Below, one piece after another: positions 30,674 to 39,555 of a stretch of 64,000 bases of DNA. Position 1 is the first letter of the stretch; each line of letters begins with the position of its first letter. The notes under the pieces were generated by a model that saw only the letters and a list, made by a program, of their open reading frames with translations, did not search any database and was not told where the DNA came from. The position numbers and the translations under genes were made by a program. Where the stretch lies: the NCBI GenBank assembly GCA_002816875.1, contig MUCP01000013.1, positions 1-64,000 on the forward strand. The letters run 5' to 3'. The stretch comes from SAR202 cluster bacterium Io17-Chloro-G2. GTDB taxonomy: Bacteria > Chloroflexota > Dehalococcoidia > Lucifugimonadales > UBA3495.

Positions 30674-31585
30674 CTACTTGTACCAGCTATCGCCGGCGGG
30701 AGGCCAGGGGTTCACCGGGTCCAGCACCTGGGAAAGTTGGGTAAACGCCCCCTTCATGTAAGCCGGGTGGATCCAAATGCTGTTGAAGCCCAGGTTGGTG
30801 TAGTTGTCCGTCCGGCGAGAGGTGGTGTAACGGGCGCCCTTTCCTTCCAGGTGGGCGTCCAAGGCCAGAGAGTCGTCTATCTGGTAAATGGTCAGGTAAA
30901 TCCCCTCGCCGTACCGGTCCAGGAAGCGGGCTGAAGAAGTGTCCTGACTAGTGGGTTGGGCCAGCTCGATAAAAGTATTACCGTCGCCCAAGGGCAAGAC
31001 GGCGATCTCCAGATCCGTGAAACTGATCTGGAACCTCTTGGTGGGTTCGATTCCGAATAGTTCCGACCAACGCTGAGTGGCCTGGTCAAGGTCCCTTACC
31101 AGGATCGCGGTCTGTTTCAACTGGCGCGTCAGGGGCTGGGCAGGGATGTCCTTCCAGCCGGGACCGGCCGCGGGCCACGGATTGGCCGGATCTTTGACCT
31201 CGACGATCTCCAGGAAAGCGCCGTTGGTGGCCGAAGGATGGATGAAGGCAGACCGGGATTCGGGACGATCGCTTTCGCCGGTGATGCGCACGTCCAGTGC
31301 TTTCAGGTGGTCAATCAGCTTGGTGTAGTCTCTGGTTTCGAAGATGAGAAGATAGGGCGCCTCGCCTCGGCGGGCCAGAAACCGCGCCCCCGCGGACTCG
31401 GCCGATGTTGGCTGGAGAAGCTCTACGAAAGTCCCATCTCCCGCCGGCAATACCGAATTCACCAGCCCGAAGTTGCTCAACTCCTCGGAGCGGCAGGACT
31501 CCATTCCCAGAGTGTTGCGGTAAAGGTCCTCGCCCTCTTTCAAATCGTTGACCATGAAGGCCGCCTGGCGCAACCGCTCTAACAT
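30674..31585 (-). CDS. VOC (glyoxalase-like) family protein, two tandem domains
   Basis: Repeated pattern MLERLRQAAFMVNDLKEGEDLYRNTLG / LKQTAILVRDLDQATQRWSELFG, each ending NPWPAAGP or NPWPPAGDSW. Confidence 0.8.
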   Translation of the reverse strand: MLERLRQAAFMVNDLKEGEDLYRNTLGMESCRSEELSNFGLVNSVLPAGDGTFVELLQPTSAESAGARFLARRGEAPYLLIFETRDYTKLIDHLKALDVRITGESDRPESRSAFIHPSATNGAFLEIVEVKDPANPWPAAGPGWKDIPAQPLTRQLKQTAILVRDLDQATQRWSELFGIEPTKRFQISFTDLEIAVLPLGDGNTFIELAQPTSQDTSSARFLDRYGEGIYLTIYQIDDSLALDAHLEGKGARYTTSRRTDNYTNLGFNSIWIHPAYMKGAFTQLSQVLDPVNPWPPAGDSWYK

Positions 31586-31693
31586 TGAAGCTCTCGATCG
31601 TGTTGTTGCCGGTAGCTAATAGGGTGGGCGTTCTCTATAGGATTTGAATCGAAATCCCGGAAGGGACCATTCTTCTCATGCAACCAGCAAGCG

Positions 31694-31984
31694 CTACCCA
31701 TTGGTCCCGTCTTTGCTCTTATTGACAGTCAAAACGGTAACAACGTTGGGGTCTTGATTAATACTGTAGATTATCCAGTAATCGCCGACTCTGATGACGT
31801 GTAGATTTGTACCATCATCTGTGCTACGCAAGAAATGAGACCCCGCCACCGGATCCTGAGCTAGTTGGCCAATTGCCTTAACCATACGGGACATCGCTCT
31901 CTTAGGTAATTTAGAGAGCTCTTCTTCCGCTGGCTTGGCAAGTAATACTTTAGTCACTGGAGTCTTCTCCGAAATTCGTCCCAC
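31694..31984 (-). CDS. RelE/ParE-family toxin
   Basis: AKPAEEELSKLPKRAMSRMVKAIGQLAQDP...GTNLHVIRVGDYWIIYSINQDPNVVTVLTVNK. Confidence 0.8.
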   Translation of the reverse strand: MGRISEKTPVTKVLLAKPAEEELSKLPKRAMSRMVKAIGQLAQDPVAGSHFLRSTDDGTNLHVIRVGDYWIIYSINQDPNVVTVLTVNKSKDGTNG

Positions 31985-32295
31985 TCGATAGCCCTCTGAA
32001 GATTTCCCTCCCGGATTTCCTGTTGGATTCTGCTATTGAGTGTTTCAGCTTCCGCCATTCCCCTTTCTAGTTGCTTGAGGTTGATCTGGCGAAGAAGAAA
32101 CAACTCCTTTTCAGCCTCAGACTTCAGAACGAATGCGACGATTACTTGAAGAACTAAGAATAGACCTGACGACGCTGCCCCTATTATAACCAGATTGACG
32201 TTGCCTATAACAATTGCCGAGGAAGTAACGCCTCCTGCAATGGCTAGCATCCCAGAGAGTATCAGCATCAAAATGTGTTTTGCGTCGAGCGACAC
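31954..32295 (-). CDS. small two-TM coiled-coil membrane protein, overlapping the RelE-like ORF
   Basis: Two hydrophobic helices then a charged helix; 31-bp overlap with the toxin ORF. Confidence 0.55.
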   Translation of the reverse strand: MSLDAKHILMLILSGMLAIAGGVTSSAIVIGNVNLVIIGAASSGLFLVLQVIVAFVLKSEAEKELFLLRQINLKQLERGMAEAETLNSRIQQEIREGNLQRAIEWDEFRRRLQ

Positions 32296-32352
32296 GGGCG
32301 TCTACTATTGCAGCTGTCGGTATAAGATACCGCAGGCTAAATAACCAAACCC

Positions 32353-32784
32353 CTAGGTTCTGCTGGGCAGAGACACCAGGGCTTTCCCGCCCACGTAACG
32401 CTGGCCCTCGGGACCGGTCATCAACACGTCGCATTCCAGGATATTTTCTCCGTCCTCCTGGCGGGTGTCGGTGATGGTGGCGGAGATGTTCAGGGGCGAG
32501 TTGTGGGGAACGGGCTGGCGGAAAACCAGGTCTAGGTCCTTTAGCGCCTCTGGGCCGGCCCAATCTGTGAATAGGCGGGCCATCAGGGCCATGCTCATGA
32601 TACCGGGCACTATGGGTCCGGCAAACCGGTCTTTTTCGGCGATTGCGGCATCAGTGAAGCGGCTTGGGGCGTCATTCCCCCAAACCCTGCAAAACTCCAA
32701 TACTCCGTCGTCGGATGCTTCAATCACCAGCGGGCCGACTTCGTCGCCCAGTTCTATCTCCTCGAAGTAGGGCAAGTCATCCAC
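32353..32784 (-). CDS. MaoC-like hotdog dehydratase
   Basis: FAGPIVPGIMSMALMARLFTDW...LVFRQPVPHNSPLNISATITD. Confidence 0.82.
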   Translation of the reverse strand: MDDLPYFEEIELGDEVGPLVIEASDDGVLEFCRVWGNDAPSRFTDAAIAEKDRFAGPIVPGIMSMALMARLFTDWAGPEALKDLDLVFRQPVPHNSPLNISATITDTRQEDGENILECDVLMTGPEGQRYVGGKALVSLPSRT

Positions 32785-32835
32785 CTCTCGGCCGTCGATA
32801 ATTTGGGGCTAGTCGTGCTTGGGTCAATCACGGGC

Positions 32836-33285
32836 TCACTCCCGGCGCGCGAAGGATTCTTGAACCTCGGCCACCACCTGGCCGTTCTGGTTGCTAAAGC
32901 TGGTCTCCCAAACTACGAACGCCATGGTGCCGGTACGGCCCGTCTTGGCGTAAACGTCTTTTAGATGGGAAGACGCGGTGATCTCGTCTCCAACGACGAT
33001 GGGCGCCAACGATTGGACCTTCTGCCCGGCGTGCATCCCAGACTTACCAAAATTGAGCTTAACGTCGGGAAGTTTCACCTGGCGCACGAAAATGGTGCAC
33101 AGCGTCGGCGGTGCCACCAACCCGGCATATCCCGCGGCCTTGGCTGCAGCTTCGTCGATGAATATGGGATTGGTCTCGCCGATGCCTTGGGTAAACGACT
33201 TTACCACATCCAAAGTCACGGGAAACGGTCCCGCCTTGTGTTCAACCCCGTATAGAGACCGGTCGTACTCTAGCTCAAATGCCAT
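32836..33285 (-). CDS. MaoC-like dehydratase N-terminal (FAS1-type) hotdog protein
   Basis: SFTQGIGETNPIFIDEAAAKAAGYAGLVAPPTL, GMHAGQKVQSLAPIVVGDEITASS. Confidence 0.85.
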   Translation of the reverse strand: MAFELEYDRSLYGVEHKAGPFPVTLDVVKSFTQGIGETNPIFIDEAAAKAAGYAGLVAPPTLCTIFVRQVKLPDVKLNFGKSGMHAGQKVQSLAPIVVGDEITASSHLKDVYAKTGRTGTMAFVVWETSFSNQNGQVVAEVQESFARRE

Positions 33286-33339
33286 ACCATTTCTCCTGCG
33301 CCGGTTGGTTGGCCCGTTGTTTGGATACTATCCCGAGCA

Positions 33340-33515
33340 ATGGTTCGACAGGCTCACCACGAACGGAGGAGCCCCAGGACCGGATGGCCCCCCGGACCGG
33401 ATGGCCCCCCGGACCGGATGGCCCCCCGGACCGGATGGGCCCCCGGACCGGAGGAGCCCCCGTATCGGAGATGCCCCCTATCCGCCCGTTCGTCCTGAGC
33501 TTGTCGATGGATGGC
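33340..33515. repeat. dispersed imperfect palindrome, family A copy 3, with expanded loop
   Basis: ATGGTTCGACAGGCTCACCACGAACGGAG ... CCGTTCGTCCTGAGCTTGTCGATGG. Confidence 0.8.
33378..33479. repeat. 17-bp tandem repeat, about 6 units (GACCGGATGGCCCCCCG)
   Basis: Units 1-3 identical, units 4-6 progressively diverged. Confidence 0.9.
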
Positions 33516-33613
33516 CTATCGTAGATATACATTGTTTTACAGTTACTCAGGACCGGTTTCCACGAGATTTCTTGAGCTGATCAAATGGGTAAAAGCGGAC
33601 GTCGGTCAATCAA

Positions 33614-34261
33614 TCAAACTTTGGTATCTTCCAGCCACACCGGCTGGAACTCTCCTGACAGCAGGGCTTCCACCAACTCGCCCTCGCTGGAGATTTTTCC
33701 GGAAAAGTTAGTGAGGCAGGCCCCGATATGGCTGGTGAGGTGGGCGTCACTGCCACCGATGCCCAAGTAGCTTTTGGAATCGCAAAGGTCCGACGCCCGC
33801 TCATTTTCTCCGGGGCGGCTGCCGCCGTTCAACCGTTCCACGATCTCCACGTCTTTGAACTCCTCGCCCTGTTCCATATAGTCCACTAGACCGATACCGA
33901 ACCGGCCGGGGTGGGCGGGTAAGGCCAACCCTCCGTGTTTGCGGGCGGCCTCCATCAGCACCCGGGCGTCCAACCGCACGTCGCTGAAATCGATGTCCCT
34001 AGTCAGGGCCTCAGTGACCCCGTACACCAAAAAGTGGCCGTAACGGGTATCCAACTCTGACCCCTTGAGGACGGTGACTCCGTATTGTTCGGCCAGGGTC
34101 GAGTAGTCCAGGTGGCTGTCGAACTTTCGATGTTCAGTAAGCACAAATCCATCAACCGTGTATTCCCGCTTCCGCAACACCTGAATCCATTTTAGATACT
34201 GTTCAACCGTGGCCCTGGAATCGTCGGATGACACGGAATGGCTGTGTAGGTCCAGGAACAT
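33614..34261 (-). CDS. PHP-domain metal-dependent phosphoesterase-like protein
   Basis: MFLDLHSHSVSSDDSRATVEQYL, GLALPAHPGRFG, GIGGSDAHLTSHIG. Confidence 0.85.
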   Translation of the reverse strand: MFLDLHSHSVSSDDSRATVEQYLKWIQVLRKREYTVDGFVLTEHRKFDSHLDYSTLAEQYGVTVLKGSELDTRYGHFLVYGVTEALTRDIDFSDVRLDARVLMEAARKHGGLALPAHPGRFGIGLVDYMEQGEEFKDVEIVERLNGGSRPGENERASDLCDSKSYLGIGGSDAHLTSHIGACLTNFSGKISSEGELVEALLSGEFQPVWLEDTKV

Positions 34262-34499
34262 TCTTTGGCTGAGGACTCCTTAGATAGCTAAACCGGGGAA
34301 GAAGGCTGGCGCCGCCGGGCAACCGGCTGGGCTCATTCAACCTAACTCAATCCAGCCAACATCATAATCGCTGATAGTGGAATCATCAACCGTCCGGACG
34401 GATTTCGACGAACGCTGCCCGTTGCGTCAAGGCTTAGGCAGAACCTTAGTGAGGCAAAGCCGCCGTTGGCAGCGCCAGGCCGGGGAAAGACAGGTCGGG

Positions 34500-35126
34500 T
34501 TACTGGCCCATTGCCGCTGAAAGCCACCTGGTGAATCGGTCGCCCAGCGTCACCGGATCGTCCAGCAACAATGGGACTGAGGCATTGCCGGGGGCGATCT
34601 TCATCAGGATGAATGCCGGTTCCGATGGATTCGCCGGCCCGGTAACCCCTTTCGGTTCAGTTGCTTCAGATATCGCCTGGTCCAGGCCCTCCAAATCGTC
34701 CACCCTCCAGGTTCGGAAACCGCACTGGCTGGCGAATGCCGCCAAGTCTAATTTGGTGGTGAAAGTTGCCTGGCCTCCGGTGGAGGCATAGGCTTCGTTG
34801 TCCAACACGATCAGCAACAGGTTGGATGGTTGGAGATAGCCTATGGTGGCCAGCGAGTTCAGGTTGGCCAACATGCCCCCGTCGCCCTCCACCCCGACAA
34901 CCAGTTTAGGGCCGACATCACCATTTCCTGAGGTATCTTCCAAACCCAGGCTGATGCCCAGCACAATGGAACTGACCAGGCCCATGGAATCAACCACGCA
35001 AAGGTGGTTCTCCCTTCGTTCCAGGGATACGATTTCCCGGCTGGTGGCCCCGCAGGTAAATACCACCGGGTCGGCGGGAAATCGCTGGGAGATCAGGCCT
35101 AGGGCTTCTATACGTTCAGTGGGCAC
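34500..35126 (-). CDS. sulfopyruvate decarboxylase beta-like TPP-binding subunit
   Basis: SMGLVSSIVLGISLGLED...LVVGVEGDGGMLANLNSLATIGY. Confidence 0.82.
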   Translation of the reverse strand: MPTERIEALGLISQRFPADPVVFTCGATSREIVSLERRENHLCVVDSMGLVSSIVLGISLGLEDTSGNGDVGPKLVVGVEGDGGMLANLNSLATIGYLQPSNLLLIVLDNEAYASTGGQATFTTKLDLAAFASQCGFRTWRVDDLEGLDQAISEATEPKGVTGPANPSEPAFILMKIAPGNASVPLLLDDPVTLGDRFTRWLSAAMGQ

Positions 35127-35276
35127 GCGTCCGTCCTAATTAGCTATTTCGATTGATGGTCCGCACCGATTTGATCAGGGTCGCCGCAAACAGTAGCAAT
35201 TCTTTTCTCCGTTCGTCTTGATCCGCCTATGGCGCACGAAGGATTCTCAATCGGGAAAACGGTTTTGCGATAGCCA

Positions 35277-35798
35277 CTAATCCTTGAGATTTAAAAACAC
35301 TATGATGGGGCGGTGGGTCATATGGGCGTAGTCGTAGGCCTGCTTGATGGCCCCGGGCCACTGGTCCAGCGGGACCTTGTAGTCCAGTGTAAAGGCCTTG
35401 ATCCCCATGGTGTCCACCATGTCCACGGCCCCTTCGCTGAACAGGAAGTTGGCGGCGTTGAACTCGCCAAATCCTCCCCTGCGGATGGCCAGCAGCAGGA
35501 TGGGCACGTGGTATGCGGCCGCATAGGTGGTGAGGGCCCCGATGGAGTTGCCCAAACCGGTGTCCTGATAAAAAAGGACGCCTCTCTTCCCGGTCATGGC
35601 CAGCCCCGCGGCAATACCGATGCCTTCTTCCTCCTTGGCGACTGGGAACGACCGTACCTGATCGCTGGCATCGAAATGGGCGATCACCGCCGCGCCGAAG
35701 CTATCGGGTACGTGGACGAAGTATTGGATCCCCGCGGCTTCCAGTCCCTGGACCACCGCCGCGCAAGAATCTTCCCGGTATCCCACGGTTAACCTCAT
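35277..35798 (-). CDS. sulfopyruvate decarboxylase alpha-like subunit
   Basis: QYFVHVPDSFGAAVIAHFD...AKEEEGIGIAAGLAMTGKRGVLFYQDTGLGNSIGAL. Confidence 0.83.
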   Translation of the reverse strand: MRLTVGYREDSCAAVVQGLEAAGIQYFVHVPDSFGAAVIAHFDASDQVRSFPVAKEEEGIGIAAGLAMTGKRGVLFYQDTGLGNSIGALTTYAAAYHVPILLLAIRRGGFGEFNAANFLFSEGAVDMVDTMGIKAFTLDYKVPLDQWPGAIKQAYDYAHMTHRPIIVFLNLKD

Positions 35799-35933
35799 GA
35801 CGGGCGTTGGGCCCGCGTCAAATCCATTGGAGCCTAAGCGTTCTTACATGCCGGCCCGCCGCCAGCGGTCTCGGTTTGACTCAAGCAGAGCTGCACGGAC
35901 TGGTGGCTGAACGCAATGAATAATTTAGACAGA

Positions 35934-36371
35934 GGGAGGGGCGTGTAAACCTGTAAGCCGGGTTCTGTGTCCGCCAAAGGCGGATGGTGACCATCTATCT
36001 AGCCCACCCCGTGGCCTGGGGCCATGGAGCTCCCGCGACAATGCGGGACGGCGTTACCGCCGGGGTCCAGCAGCCAACCCGGGGACGAGCCGGACACCCA
36101 TAGTCCCCCTATTTGGCCTTGCTCCAGGTGGGGTTTGGCCGCCGCTGCGTCACCGCAGACGGCCGGACGCTCTTACCGTCCGATTTCACCCTTATCCGCC
36201 TGCGGCGGACGGTATGTTTCTGTGCCACTTTCCGTCCCCAGCCACGACCAAGCCGCAGCCGGGGCCTGGGCGTTACCCAGCACCCTGTCCTGGTGGAGCC
36301 CGGACTTTCCTCCCCCCCGATTCGCCTGAGGCGGACGGGGCGGCGGCCACCTAGTCTACGCGGCCCCTCCC
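35934..36371 (-). ncRNA. rnpB: RNase P RNA, bacterial type A
   Basis: Minus strand has GAGGAAAGUCCGGGCUCC, ACAGAAACAUACCG, GGGUGAAAUCGGACGGUAAGAGC and 3' ACAGAACCCGGCUUAC; GGGAGGGG/CCCCUCCC pair as P1. Confidence 0.93.
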
Positions 36372-36509
36372 AGAAAACTCTAGCATCTTGCTATAGGGGG
36401 GTCAAGGTGAGGCTGTTGAACCTAAGAGAATGGCTAATAGAATAGGGTGAATGGTAGGAGAGCGATGATGAAGGGCAGAGGATTGCCGGCAATTAAGTAC
36501 AGCGGAGCT

Positions 36510-37211
36510 TTAGCCCTGGCAGAGGATCCGGCCGCAACTGCTGCAATTGACCGTCTGGCGGCCGCTCTTAACCTGTTGGTGTTGCCGTGTGGGCAGGGAC
36601 ATGCGGCATGCCTGGCACAGGCCTCGCTCAACCTTGGCCACCGCGGTGCCTCCTTTGGCTTTGCGCAACATCTCGTACTTCTGTAGCGACACCGGCTCCA
36701 GGGTCTGGGCCAAGACACCTCTTTCGGCCCACACCGCTTCCCGCTGGGGCGCCAATTCGTCAATGATCTTGTTGAGTTGCGCGCTACGGGTTTCCCAGGC
36801 AGTATGGATCTCGGCAATGCGCTGCTCCAACTCAGAGCACCGGTTCCGGGATTCCTCCGCCTTAAGGGATAGTTCCATCAGTCTGGTATCCCTATCCTGC
36901 AGGAGGTTGCGAACGTTGTTGGCCTCCCGTTGTAAGTCTTCCAAGACCTGGGGATCGGTGATCTCACCGTCGTATAGTTGCCGGTCCAATTCGGTGGACC
37001 GCTGACGCTGGCCTTCGGCATCGGCCTGCTGTTCGCGGTGCATAGTCCTTACTTCTTCCAGGGTCTGTTGTTCAGATTCTAGGGCCGTCTCCACTGCCAC
37101 TGCCCCGCCACCCGACCCCAACTCCGTTTCGGCATCCGCTTTTTCACTGTCGATCCGGTCAAGCGCGAGGTCAAACTCTTGCAAGGAATACAATTGCCGT
37201 GGGGTCGTCAT
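36510..37211 (-). CDS. coiled-coil C4 zinc-ribbon protein
   Basis: Long coiled coil then CQACRMSLPTRQHQQVKSGRQTVNCSSCGRILCQG. Confidence 0.82.
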   Translation of the reverse strand: MTTPRQLYSLQEFDLALDRIDSEKADAETELGSGGGAVAVETALESEQQTLEEVRTMHREQQADAEGQRQRSTELDRQLYDGEITDPQVLEDLQREANNVRNLLQDRDTRLMELSLKAEESRNRCSELEQRIAEIHTAWETRSAQLNKIIDELAPQREAVWAERGVLAQTLEPVSLQKYEMLRKAKGGTAVAKVERGLCQACRMSLPTRQHQQVKSGRQTVNCSSCGRILCQG

Positions 37212-37440
37212 ATTCTTAAAACCCTATTACGCGGATTTGGCCGGCCACACGGGCGGTGAAACCATGGCTGCCACTTGCCGGTTTGTTGGCCTTCCTCGAT
37301 TCTAGAAACGGCAGGCTCTCTTGTCAACATTACGAATTGAATCCCGCCCTCGCCGCCGGGGGAATCACGACGCCCCGGCGGAATGTCTATCGCAATGCAA
37401 AGGGACTGATGTATAGTGGCGGAGGCTTGGGAGGGGTGTT

Positions 37441-38697
37441 TTGAGGATATTACATTTTTCCGATCTGCATATTGGAGTGGAGAATTACGGCCGGATCGAC
37501 CCGCAGACCGGTCTTTCCACCCGGCTCATAGACTTCTTGTCTTCCCTGGACCAGGTGGTTGAGTACGCATTGACGGAAGACGTGGACTTGGTCCTGCTGG
37601 CCGGCGATGCCTACAAGGGCCGTGACCCCAGCCAAACCCATCAACGGGAGTTCGCCACCCGGCTGGCCCGGCTGGCCCACGCGGGTATCCCGGCCTTTCT
37701 CCTGGTGGGAAACCACGATCTGCCCAGTGCGGTGAGCCGGGCCACGGCTGTGGAGATATTCTCTACCCTAAAGGTGCCTCACCTAACCGTGGGCGATAAC
37801 CTGCAGAACTACACCATCCAGACCAAGTCAGGCCCGTTGCAGATATTGGCCGTACCCTGGCCTAGGCGCAGCAGTATCTTGAGCCGCGAGGAATCCCGGG
37901 GGTTGACGATCTTGGAGGTCCGGGACGAGATCCAAGACCGGATGACGGCCGCCATCGGCAGGCGGGCCGAAGAACTGGATGCGGAAGTCCCGGCACTGCT
38001 GGCGGGCCACGTGACGGTCAATGGCGCCACCGTGGGCAGCGAACGGTCAATGATGTTGGGACAGGACCATGTGCTGCTGGCCGGCGCCTTGGGAAGGCCC
38101 CAGTTGGACTACGTGGCCCTGGGGCACATCCATAAACACCAGGTGCTGCGGTGGGACAATCCCATGATCGCTTATTCGGGCAGCCTGCAAAGGGTGGATT
38201 TTAGCGAGGAGAATGACGAAAAAGGTTTTTGTCTGATTGAATTGGACCCGGCGGCGCCCCAGGGCAGAAGGATGACTGATTTCACATTCCACAAATTGGA
38301 CGCCCGGTCTTTCGTCACTGTGGATGTGACAGTGCCGCCTGGTGAACAGGACCCCACCGGCGTGGTGCTGAGGGCCATCGCGCGGAAAGACGTGGCAGAG
38401 GCTGTGGTGCGGGTGCGGGTAACGCTGCCACCCGAAGCGGAGCCTCACCTAAGAGATTCCGACCTGCGCGATGGTTTACGCTCTGCCCACTACGTGGCGG
38501 CAATCACCCGCGAGACCACGGGCGATGCCCGGCGTACCCGTCTATCCGCAGAGGCCGCCCAGGGGTTGGAGCCAATGCAGGCGCTGAACCTGTACCTTGA
38601 TGGCCGGAGTATGGAACAGGAGCGCCGGGAAAAGATACTGCGCCGCGCCGAGGAACTGCTTGAAGAGGAAAGGGCTGACGCCTTGGGGCCCGGCTGA
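37441..38697 (+). CDS. sbcD: exonuclease SbcCD subunit D-like metallophosphoesterase
   Basis: MRILHFSDLHIGVENYG, LLAGDAYKGRDPSQTHQREF, LLVGNHDLPS, VALGHIHKHQV, YSGSLQRVDFSEENDEKGF. Confidence 0.88.
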   Translation: MRILHFSDLHIGVENYGRIDPQTGLSTRLIDFLSSLDQVVEYALTEDVDLVLLAGDAYKGRDPSQTHQREFATRLARLAHAGIPAFLLVGNHDLPSAVSRATAVEIFSTLKVPHLTVGDNLQNYTIQTKSGPLQILAVPWPRRSSILSREESRGLTILEVRDEIQDRMTAAIGRRAEELDAEVPALLAGHVTVNGATVGSERSMMLGQDHVLLAGALGRPQLDYVALGHIHKHQVLRWDNPMIAYSGSLQRVDFSEENDEKGFCLIELDPAAPQGRRMTDFTFHKLDARSFVTVDVTVPPGEQDPTGVVLRAIARKDVAEAVVRVRVTLPPEAEPHLRDSDLRDGLRSAHYVAAITRETTGDARRTRLSAEAAQGLEPMQALNLYLDGRSMEQERREKILRRAEELLEEERADALGPG

Positions 38698-38860
38698 CCG
38701 CTGCCGTTCTATACCGGCCCGTTGATTCCCTGTGGCCCGGGGGTGGAGGCGGCTCGTCTTGATCCCGAAAAAGGGGTCCTGTCAGGCGGCTGGGCCGGAA
38801 TCAGCATACCGGCCGCCCGCAGGGGCGTTAAGCATGTCTGGGCTAGGGCAGGTCCGGCGC

Positions 38861-39553
38861 TTAAGGAGGCAACAACGCCCGAAGCGATTCGGCCACAGGG
38901 CCCGGATCGTTGATGTCTTCGATCCTAATGACTTGGCGCTCTCCGATCCCGCTGGCCACTACCACGCTGCCCCGCCCGGTGATGATCTCGAAGAAACTGC
39001 GCGCTTCGGAGATGGATATGATCCGCGAAACCGGGATCTCCTTGGTGTTCAGCCAGAGGAACCGGTACATGTGCACCACCCGGCGGTCGGTGACCGTGTA
39101 AGTGATGTGCAAATTCCGCAGGTAGCGCATGGCCCCTTTGAAGAAGAAAAACAGGCCCACCACGAACAGCACGGTGGGGTACACGTAGGGCAATTCGGAA
39201 TAAAACCCCATGTACAGCGCCCCAAATAGAAAGGGCAGGCTGAACACCATCCTGGCGTAGGCAGGCTTCATCGTGGGGTGGCGGGTCTCCAATTGGGTTT
39301 CGCCGGGCAAAATCGATGGCGAAGGCACGACTCCCGTAAGGCTCATGTACAGGCCGACGAACATGAGCAGACCCCCGACGCCCAGCACCACCATAGAGGC
39401 CCATGGCGTGAAATTGCCTATCACGAAGCCGTAGACCCCGCCCAACAGGAACGGTCCGGCGATTATGGTGCTGACCAGCAACCGCCGTAAAAGGGAGAGC
39501 CAAGTGTTGTCGTAAAGCCTGGCCCCCAGGCCTCGTTTGGGCACAGAAGCCAT
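38861..39553 (-). CDS. membrane protein with bacterial PH (bPH2-like) domain
   Basis: Four TM segments then YTVTDRRVVHMYRFLWLNTKEIPVSRIISISEARSFFEIITGRGSVVVAS. Confidence 0.7.
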   Translation of the reverse strand: MASVPKRGLGARLYDNTWLSLLRRLLVSTIIAGPFLLGGVYGFVIGNFTPWASMVVLGVGGLLMFVGLYMSLTGVVPSPSILPGETQLETRHPTMKPAYARMVFSLPFLFGALYMGFYSELPYVYPTVLFVVGLFFFFKGAMRYLRNLHITYTVTDRRVVHMYRFLWLNTKEIPVSRIISISEARSFFEIITGRGSVVVASGIGERQVIRIEDINDPGPVAESLRALLPP

Positions 39554-39555
39554 GG

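Noticed and set aside
33378-33479. CRISPR array
   Set aside because: Units are contiguous 17-bp tandem repeats with no unique spacers and no cas genes nearby.
33279-33580. ORFs over the 17-bp tandem array (GPDGPPDRM-type repeats)
   Set aside because: Artefact of GC-rich tandem DNA; open in several frames on both strands with no start context or homology.
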